Source: Pseudoduganella namucuonensis
GTDB taxonomy: Bacteria > Pseudomonadota > Gammaproteobacteria > Burkholderiales > Burkholderiaceae_D
Length of the DNA: 64,000 nucleotides
Direction of reading: 5' to 3'
Assembly (NCBI RefSeq): GCF_900116645.1
Contig: NZ_FPBO01000002.1
Location: 62,001 to 126,000, forward strand
A program made the translations under genes and the position numbers. Positions 61,545-64,000 of the stretch are shown piece after piece (within the stretch, counting starts at the first letter, position 1; every line of letters starts with the position of its first letter). Below the pieces are notes generated by a model that was not told the origin of the DNA, ran no database searches, and worked only from the letters and a program-made list of their open reading frames with translations.

Positions 61545-61850
61545 CTACTTCTTGTCGCGGGCCTCGCGGGCCGATTCCTGGATCTTCTCGCCGGCCTCCT
61601 CGATCTTCTCGCCGGCCTTTTCCGTGGCGGCGTTGATCTTCTCGCTGGTTTCGCGGGCGGCCTCGGCCAGCTTCTGGTTGGTTTCGCGCGCGGCCTGGGT
61701 CAGCTCGGCGCCGGCCTTCTGCGTCACCTCGTCGATTTTCCGGCCCGCCTGCTCGGCCGGCCCGGCCTCCGGCTGCTTCTGGCAGCCCGCCAACACCGCC
61801 GTCATGATCGCGACCGCCAGGGCCGCGTAGAATAGGTTCGCTGGTTTCAT
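61545..61850 (-). CDS. small lipoprotein with amphipathic repeats
   Basis: 101 residues from the ATG at 61850 (GAGGAAACG upstream); an ATG at 61880 in frame is less likely. A lipoprotein signal ends in the lipobox LAGC. The mature part is almost wholly amphipathic helix made of imperfect repeats of the EKAGEKIEEAGEKI type, rich in Lys, Glu and Ala. That is a pattern seen in apolipoprotein- or LEA-like stress proteins. No enzymatic motif is present. It is divergent to the oxidoreductase gene with 124 bp between. Confidence 0.82.
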   Translation of the reverse strand: MKPANLFYAALAVAIMTAVLAGCQKQPEAGPAEQAGRKIDEVTQKAGAELTQAARETNQKLAEAARETSEKINAATEKAGEKIEEAGEKIQESAREARDKK

Positions 61851-61912
61851 GATTCGTTTCCTCATCTTTTCTTGTATCACTCAAGCATACACCCGGGCAC
61901 TAAAAAACACGA

Positions 61913-61941
61913 TTGACACGCGTGTAACAAAAAATGACAAT
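61913..61941 (+). promoter_or_regulatory. sigma-70 promoter of the molybdopterin oxidoreductase gene
   Basis: TTGACA (61913-61918) and GACAAT (61936-61941) lie 17 bp apart. The -35 box is perfect and the -10 box differs from consensus at two positions. The start codon is 34 bp further on, with AAGGAAA before it. Confidence 0.65.
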
Positions 61942-61974
61942 AGCACGAGCGTTCACTTTTATAAGGAAACCGTC

Positions 61975-64000
61975 ATGTCCACCACCGCCCGCCGCATCTG
62001 CCCCTTCTGCGAAGCCAGCTGCGGCCTTGAAATCGAACTGCAGGACGGCCGGATCGGCAGAATCAAGGGCGACGAGGCGGACGTGTTCAGCGCCGGTTTC
62101 CTGTGTCCCAAGGCCATCGGCCTGAAAGACCTGCACGAGGACCGCGACCGCCTGCGCACGCCCCTCGTCAAGCGCGACGGCGTGTTCACCGAGGCCACCT
62201 GGGACGAGGCCTACGCCGAGATCGAACGGCGCCTGTTGCCCATCATCGAGCGCGACGGCGGCAACGCGGTCGCCACCGTGCTGGGCAATCCCGTGTCCCA
62301 CAAGATGAGCCTGATGCTCTACTTCCCGCGCCTGGCCAAGGCGCTGGGCACGCGCAATATGTACTCCGCCTCCAGCGTGGACCAGATACCGAAGATGCTG
62401 TCGGTGGGCCTGATGTACGGCGGCTGGCTGTCGGTGCCGGTGCCGGACATCGAGCGCTCGCGCTTCATGCTGATCATCGGCGCCAACCCCATGGTGTCGA
62501 ACGGCAGCCTGTGGACCGTGCCCGACTTCCGCAGCAAAGCCAAGGCGCTGCGCGCGCGCGGCGGCAAGATCGTGGTGGTCGACCCGCGCCGCACCGAGAC
62601 GGCGGACATCGCCGACGCGCACCACTTCATCCGTCCCGGCGCCGACGTGTTCTTCCTGCTGGGCCTGGTCAACGCGCTGTTCGACGAGCGCCTGGTGCGC
62701 CTGGGCCGCCTGGAAGGCCACGTGAACGGCGTGGACCAGCTGCGCGAGGCCGTGCGCGGCTACGCGCCGGAAGCCGTGGCGGCGCGCTGCGGCATCGCGG
62801 CGTCCGTGACGCGCGAACTGGCGCGCACGCTGGCCGGCACCGAACACGCGGCCGTGTACGGCCGCATCGGCACTTGCACGCAGCAGTACGGCACGCTGGC
62901 CTCGTGGCTGATCGACGTCGTCAACGTGCTGACCGGCCACCTCGACGAGGAAGGCGGCATGATGTTCCCGAAAGCGGCCGCCTTCGCCGCCAACACGCGC
63001 GGCAAGCCCGGCGCCGGACGCGGCATCGCGAGCGGGCGCTACAAGAGCCGCGTGTCCGGCGCGGCGGAGGTTGCGGGCGAACTGCCGGTCACCTGCCTGG
63101 CCGAGGAGATCGACACGCCGGGCCCGGGCCAGGTCAAGGCGCTGATCGCCATCGCCGGCAACCCTGTGCTGTCCGCGCCCAACGGCGACCGGCTGGCCGC
63201 CGCGCTGGACCAGCTGGAATTCATGGTCAGCATGGACATCTACCTCAACGAGACCTCGCGCCACGCGGACGTGATCCTGCCCGGCGTCTCGCCGCTGGAG
63301 GACGCGCACTACGACGTCACCTTCACCCAGTTCTCGCACCGCAACCACGCGCGCTACAGCCCGCCGGTGCTGGCGCGCGAGGGCGGCGCCCCGGACGAGT
63401 GGGAAACCCTGCTGCGCCTGACCGCCATCGTCAAGGGCCGCGGCGCCGGCGCCGACATCGGCGCGCTGGACGACGAGCTGCTGCGCGAGGAGCTGGAGAA
63501 GACCGTCGGCCCGCTGGCCGACAGCGTGATGGGCATGCTGGCGCCGCGGCGCGGCGTGGAGCGCATGCTGGACCTGGGCCTGCGCGGCGGCGCCTACGGC
63601 GACCAGTTCGGCCGCGCGCCCGGCGGCCTCACGCTGGACAAGGTGCGGGCGGCGCCGTCCGGCATCGACCTGGGCCCGATGACGCCGCGCATCCCCGAGC
63701 TGCTGCGCACGCCGTCCGGCAAGATCGAGCTGGCGCCGCAAATGCTGCTGGACGACCTGGCGCGCGCCGCCGCCGACCTGGCCGCGCCGGCGCCAGGGCT
63801 GGTCATCATCGGCCGCCGCCAGCTGCGCTCCAACAACAGCTGGATGCACAACCTGCCGGTGCTGGCGAAAGGCGCCTACCGCTGCACCGCGCTGGTCCAC
63901 CCGGCCGACGCCGCCCGCCTCGGGCTGGCCGACGGCGGCCAGGCCGAGGTGCGCAACGGCGCCAAGCGGATCGAGGTGCTGGTGGAGGTGAGCGAGCAGA
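61975..64000 (+). CDS. molybdopterin-dependent oxidoreductase, cut by window end
   Basis: 675 codons are present; the C-terminus lies outside the window. Near the start the [4Fe-4S] ligands are CPFCEASC and, later, LCPKA (C-x2-C-x3-C-x26-C form). The molybdopterin domain follows (GNPVSHKMSLMLYFPRLAKALGTRN as residues about 105-130, IIGANPMVSNG, VVVDPRRTETADIADAHHFIRPGAD). The molybdopterin dinucleotide-binding domain has begun at the end (RQLRSNNSWMHNLPVLAKG). No Tat signal is present, so it is cytoplasmic. It belongs to the formate-dehydrogenase/nitrate-reductase superfamily, of a single-subunit type whose substrate is not known. The ATG at 61975 follows AAGGAAA. Confidence 0.9.
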   Translation, partial: MSTTARRICPFCEASCGLEIELQDGRIGRIKGDEADVFSAGFLCPKAIGLKDLHEDRDRLRTPLVKRDGVFTEATWDEAYAEIERRLLPIIERDGGNAVATVLGNPVSHKMSLMLYFPRLAKALGTRNMYSASSVDQIPKMLSVGLMYGGWLSVPVPDIERSRFMLIIGANPMVSNGSLWTVPDFRSKAKALRARGGKIVVVDPRRTETADIADAHHFIRPGADVFFLLGLVNALFDERLVRLGRLEGHVNGVDQLREAVRGYAPEAVAARCGIAASVTRELARTLAGTEHAAVYGRIGTCTQQYGTLASWLIDVVNVLTGHLDEEGGMMFPKAAAFAANTRGKPGAGRGIASGRYKSRVSGAAEVAGELPVTCLAEEIDTPGPGQVKALIAIAGNPVLSAPNGDRLAAALDQLEFMVSMDIYLNETSRHADVILPGVSPLEDAHYDVTFTQFSHRNHARYSPPVLAREGGAPDEWETLLRLTAIVKGRGAGADIGALDDELLREELEKTVGPLADSVMGMLAPRRGVERMLDLGLRGGAYGDQFGRAPGGLTLDKVRAAPSGIDLGPMTPRIPELLRTPSGKIELAPQMLLDDLARAAADLAAPAPGLVIIGRRQLRSNNSWMHNLPVLAKGAYRCTALVHPADAARLGLADGGQAEVRNGAKRIEVLVEVSEQ

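Overview
The window is high-GC DNA with tightly packed genes and reads as a chromosomal segment of a betaproteobacterium of the Oxalobacteraceae type (Massilia, Duganella or Janthinobacterium-like). The pointers are a glucokinase fused to a HexR-type regulator, a phasin for polyhydroxyalkanoate granules, TonB-dependent sugar uptake, a TonB-linked flavin halogenase, and the general protein style. The genus is inference. No rRNA, tRNA, CRISPR array, integrase or complete insertion sequence was seen, and no stretch longer than 300 bases lacks a gene.

Layout. 1-3431: the start of an Rpn-type nuclease gene cut by the window edge, a small membrane-anchored protein, a YqjI-like PadR regulator in an operon with an MFS efflux pump, and an unknown protein. 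3462-23267: the first alpha-glucan block, holding glucokinase-HexR, a GH13 alpha-glucosidase, a POT transporter, two tandem secreted GH49 enzymes, a pullulanase, an operon of MFS sugar importer, phosphoglucomutase and periplasmic alpha-amylase, and a divergent GH31 enzyme. 23399-26624: a toxin-antitoxin pair, a GFA-family protein, an M2 metallopeptidase and a paired REP-like element. 26627-33301: a two-component system next to a secreted GH13 plus GH97 operon. 33439-37010: a GntR regulator with a GH105 and DUF4861 pair, a small pectin-type module. 36973-39030: a PAS-GGDEF protein and a lower-GC small gene between copies of a GH13 gene end. 39141-49121: the second alpha-glucan block, with GH13 amylase, flavin halogenase, TonB-dependent receptor, a lone esterase, and a cyclomaltodextrinase-like GH13 fused to an esterase domain. 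49118-64000: housekeeping and signalling genes, namely two chemoreceptors, GNAT, cytosine deaminase, phasin, a heterodimeric ABC exporter, TPR-GGDEF, a lipoprotein and a molybdopterin oxidoreductase cut by the window end.

How the genes fit together. The two glucan blocks form a pathway like the Bacteroides Sus system, but without SusC/SusD lipoprotein partners and without a MalEFG ABC importer. Secreted pullulanase, GH49 and GH13 enzymes cut alpha-glucans. A TonB receptor brings oligosaccharides into the periplasm, where GH97, GH31 and GH13 enzymes trim them. An MFS carrier takes them across the inner membrane, and cytoplasmic GH13, glucokinase and phosphoglucomutase finish the job.

The most interesting signal is regulatory. 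Palindromes of the form TGTAGT-N3-ACTACA, which fit the HexR consensus, lie in front of the pullulanase, the MFS/GH31 pair, the GH13_23/POT pair, the TonB receptor and the GH13-esterase fusion. The only HexR-like protein in the window is the C-terminal half of the glucokinase. This suggests that the bifunctional enzyme-regulator controls a dispersed starch regulon, which would be a wider role than the central-metabolism one HexR is known for.
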